This document shows positions 6,323 to 8,080 of a DNA stretch of 8,080 nucleotides, piece after piece (position 1 is the first letter of the stretch; each line of letters opens with the position of its first letter). The notes below the pieces were generated by a model that saw only the letters and a program-made list of their open reading frames with translations, was not told where the DNA came from and ran no database searches. Origin of the DNA: Treponema_B putidum (GTDB taxonomy: Bacteria > Spirochaetota > Spirochaetia > Treponematales > Treponemataceae); assembly GCF_007830595.1 (NCBI RefSeq), contig NZ_VLLD01000025.1; one strand, 5' to 3'. The position numbers were made by a program, and so were the translations under genes.

Positions 6323-7249
6323 ATGAAGATATTTATTTTATTAGTTATTCTAACTTTGAGTATTTCTTGTAGTAAGGAAGGAAAACTTCAGTCTATAAAT
6401 GTAATACAAGCATGTCCCACTAAAAAAAGTGATGAGGCTATTGAACTCGATTTAAAATCTTATAATCCGTTTATGTATGAGATAAACATAAGAAAGTTGA
6501 AATATACAAATATTAACAGCAATTATTATGTATTGCCTGAAACCATGAAAAAATGCAAGCAGATACATATTTTTGAAAGTTGGACGACCGAATATATATC
6601 ATATTTATCCGACTTGGTTACGCAATATGATATGCCCTGTCAAGCTTATTTACCTGAAAATCAAAAGACTTTAAAGAGTTTTGCTTTATTTAATAAAAAC
6701 GGTCAGGTAGTAAAATATGTATATAAATTAGGCTGCATTCCGACAGACTCATATCCTCATGATGAAGTATACACTTATTATTATAATGATAAAAATTTTA
6801 TTAGCAAAGATGTTTATAAGATGGAAAATACGGATAGTGAAGTCAGACAGCTTGTAAATGAATATGAAAAAAAGCGTAAAAATAAAAAGATGTTATACAA
6901 TGAAAAAGAAAATAAATATACATTCGATGATATGGAACTTATCTTCAATGAAGACGGCAAATATAAAGAAATTAAGATTTATTATCATGAAAGATCTTTT
7001 GATAAATATGAATTTATTTATGAAAATGCTATGATAAAAAAATTTAAAAAATATGATAATGATAAATTAGAATATGAGATAATTAGTGAGTATGACAACT
7101 CAGGCAAAATAAGGAAATATACAACCTCATTGGGGGGGACGGTTGAAATTTTAAAATATGATGAGTACGGTAATTGGATTGAGGAAAAGCTTTTTTCTGA
7201 TGGAGTTTTGTTTTCTACCACATATCGAGAGATTGAGTATTGGGAGTAA
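6323..7249 (+). CDS. Putative lipoprotein with YD-like strand repeats, candidate immunity protein for tip B
   Basis: The 308-residue protein starts with a lipoprotein signal peptide: MK, hydrophobic residues 3-14, then LSISC with C16 as the lipidated cysteine (a relaxed, spirochaete-type lipobox). It should therefore sit in the periplasm or outer envelope. The C-terminal third is a series of short YD-like strands: KKYDNDK (Y244), SEYDNSGKIRKY (Y257) and LKYDEYGNWIEEK (Y279), reminiscent of RHS repeats themselves. The middle (about 180-240) is very K/E/Y-rich. I do not recognise a named family. Position 18 bp behind the peptidase-tipped RHS gene is the argument for immunity; a lipid anchor would place it where an incoming peptidase could be neutralised (inference). 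A G7 run (7132-7138), odd in such AT-rich DNA, lies at residues 270-272. No gene follows in this operon; the next 76 bases are AT-rich spacer. Confidence 0.65.
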   Translation: MKIFILLVILTLSISCSKEGKLQSINVIQACPTKKSDEAIELDLKSYNPFMYEINIRKLKYTNINSNYYVLPETMKKCKQIHIFESWTTEYISYLSDLVTQYDMPCQAYLPENQKTLKSFALFNKNGQVVKYVYKLGCIPTDSYPHDEVYTYYYNDKNFISKDVYKMENTDSEVRQLVNEYEKKRKNKKMLYNEKENKYTFDDMELIFNEDGKYKEIKIYYHERSFDKYEFIYENAMIKKFKKYDNDKLEYEIISEYDNSGKIRKYTTSLGGTVEILKYDEYGNWIEEKLFSDGVLFSTTYREIEYWE

Positions 7250-7313
7250 TATAATTTAATATATATTATTTATGCTTTAATTATGAAGTTGTATAGATAA
7301 AATTAATGATATT

Positions 7314-7317
7314 GAGG
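7314..7317 (+). promoter_or_regulatory. Ribosome binding site before ATG 7326
   Basis: GAGG lies eight bases before ATG 7326, a good spacing. It suggests a real gene began here before the repeat was placed after its first codons. The flanking 7250-7325 spacer is otherwise AT-rich and shows no terminator. Confidence 0.45.
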
Positions 7318-7325
7318 CTTAAAAT

Positions 7326-8080
7326 ATGAAAGTAAAAAAAAGTATATTTTCACGGCCCAACTATCTCACTCGGACAGCGATTGAAAGGGAGCAAAAGCAA
7401 TTTATACAAATTGCTTTTGCTGTACATCTTTCCGCAGCAATTTCTGCGGAAAGATACCGAAGCGATAGCGGAGCCCTGAAAATCGCGGTGCCGATACTTG
7501 TTTACTTTTATATTATAATGATAAACAAGTATCGGCAGTCCTCCAAAAGAAAGTTATTACTAAACAACCCCACTGACAGGACTTTTGGAAATAGGTGGAG
7601 CAGATACAAGGAGCCTAGTAAAAATAAAGCGGAGGCGTATCTGGTATACGTCGAGCATTTATTTTTGCGTAGCGACGCAGGAGATGCCCGCATATTTTCA
7701 AAAGATGACGAACACGCACAACGAGTCTACATCAAATACGGCAACGGAGTAGAAACAAGATACAACTATGATGAAAAAAGAAGATGGCTAAAAGACATCA
7801 AGACAGAAAACAAAGATAAGAATTTGGTATTCCAAAAAATAAACTATAACTTTGATGCCGTAGGTAATGTAGAAGGGTATATAAATACTTCAAGCAAATA
7901 TGAAACAAGTCAAAGCTACAGCTACGATGCCCTCTATCAACTTATAAAAGCCGAAGGAACGCACAAACAATACGGAGGAATAAACCCTAACCCCGATAAC
8001 CCGCATCCTTCAAATCCCTTACACACAAATAAATACAGACAAACATTTGCTTTCGACATAATAGGGAATATGACGAATAA
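7326..8080 (+). CDS. RHS/YD-repeat protein C, in-frame with repeat-derived N-terminus, continues past window end
   Basis: The frame is open from ATG 7326 to the window end without a stop (251 codons). The first ten residues (MKVKKSIFSR) look like a signal-peptide or membrane-protein start behind a ribosome binding site. Residues 11-111 come from the structured repeat and 112-126 from a short non-RHS spacer. True RHS sequence begins at 7704-7709 (residue 127 on): DEHAQRVYIKYGNGVETRYNYDEKRRW, matching copies A and B from bases 355 and 4283. It is more divergent than A is from B, with a proline- and asparagine-rich insertion (INPNPDNPHPSNP) at about 7979-8019. The tip lies outside the window. 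The RHS identity of 7704-8080 is secure. Whether the repeat-derived part is translated is doubtful, and an orphan fragment is equally possible. Confidence 0.7.
   Translation, partial: MKVKKSIFSRPNYLTRTAIEREQKQFIQIAFAVHLSAAISAERYRSDSGALKIAVPILVYFYIIMINKYRQSSKRKLLLNNPTDRTFGNRWSRYKEPSKNKAEAYLVYVEHLFLRSDAGDARIFSKDDEHAQRVYIKYGNGVETRYNYDEKRRWLKDIKTENKDKNLVFQKINYNFDAVGNVEGYINTSSKYETSQSYSYDALYQLIKAEGTHKQYGGINPNPDNPHPSNPLHTNKYRQTFAFDIIGNMTN
7381..7408 (+). promoter_or_regulatory. Sigma70-like promoter candidate in repeat copy 2
   Basis: TTGAAA (7381-7386), 16 bases, TATACA (7403-7408). Same position and spacing as in copy 1, pointing to RHS cassette C. Tentative. Confidence 0.28.
7390..7421 (+). other. 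Perfect 14-bp hairpin 1 of repeat copy 2
   Basis: Same arms as in copy 1; only the four-base loop differs (ATAC instead of ATAA). The unchanged stem with a changed loop fits constraint on pairing. Confidence 0.8.
7426..7455 (+). other. Hairpin 2 of repeat copy 2
   Basis: ATCTTTCCGCAG pairs with CTGCGGAAAGAT in 12 pairs around the loop CAATTT. One pair longer than in copy 1. Confidence 0.8.
7490..7536 (+). other. Central covarying hairpin of repeat copy 2
   Basis: GCCGATACTTGTTTA (7490-7504) pairs perfectly with TAAACAAGTATCGGC (7522-7536), loop of 17. Against copy 1, arm positions 3, 5, 6, 7 and 8 all changed together with their partners. The outer T-A pair and the two-base bulge are conserved, while one pair of the outer GCGG helix is lost. 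Confidence 0.82.

Larger units (their letters stand above)
7356..7658 (+). repeat. Structured cassette-junction repeat, copy 2
   Basis: Second copy of 2911-3210, starting 4445 bp after the first. Stems: 7390-7403 with 7408-7421; 7426-7437 with 7444-7455; the 15-bp central stem at 7490-7536; CCAAAAG/CTTTTGG at 7543-7549 with 7582-7588; and 7634-7640 with 7646-7652. After the shared end (GTCGAGCAT) come 45 bases absent from copy 1, with a small hairpin TGCGT/ACGCA (7666-7679), before RHS sequence resumes. Copy 1 joins RHS directly at this point, so it may be trimmed at its 3' end. Confidence 0.85.

Overview
The window is 8.1 kb of a polymorphic-toxin locus of the RHS/YD-repeat class. It most likely comes from a host-associated Treponema-like spirochaete. 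I infer this from the YD-rich core with its RHS-associated core motifs, the relaxed lipobox of the lipoprotein and the very AT-rich small genes; no marker gene fixes the species. All genes lie on the + strand.

Layout. (A) 1-2328 is the 3' part of an RHS protein: about 566 codons of YD-repeat and RHS core, then a 209-residue C-terminal tip resembling a toxin tip I know from Bacteroidota and Treponema RHS proteins (possibly polymorphic toxin type 44). A small membrane-anchored candidate immunity gene follows 14 bp later (2343-2819), with a possible frameshifted tail to 2883. (R1) 2911-3210 is a roughly 300-bp structured repeat. (B) 3209-6304 is a second, longer RHS fragment. Its core (3929-5644) is nearly the same protein as in A, but its tip is unrelated and looks like a C39/papain-type cysteine peptidase. 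A candidate lipoprotein immunity gene follows 18 bp later (6323-7249). (R2) 7356-7658 is a second copy of the 300-bp repeat. (C) From about 7704 a third, more divergent RHS core runs off the window end.

The order core, tip, candidate immunity, structured repeat is therefore repeated, with 4445 bp between repeat starts. This looks like an array of orphan RHS tip cassettes: long shared cores could let unrelated toxin tips, each followed by its own immunity gene, recombine onto a full-length rhs gene outside the window. That is known from enterobacterial rhs loci and is inferred here.

The least ordinary part is the junction repeat. It carries several hairpins. In one, five of fourteen base pairs were changed on both sides between the two copies while pairing was kept, and nearly all changes alter the predicted amino acids. 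This argues for selection or a mechanism acting on a folded nucleic acid rather than on a protein. The repeat abuts the RHS core at a different point in each cassette.

Limits: no 5' end of a complete rhs gene, no transposase, RNA gene or CRISPR array is visible. Family assignments are from memory of motifs and no search was run.
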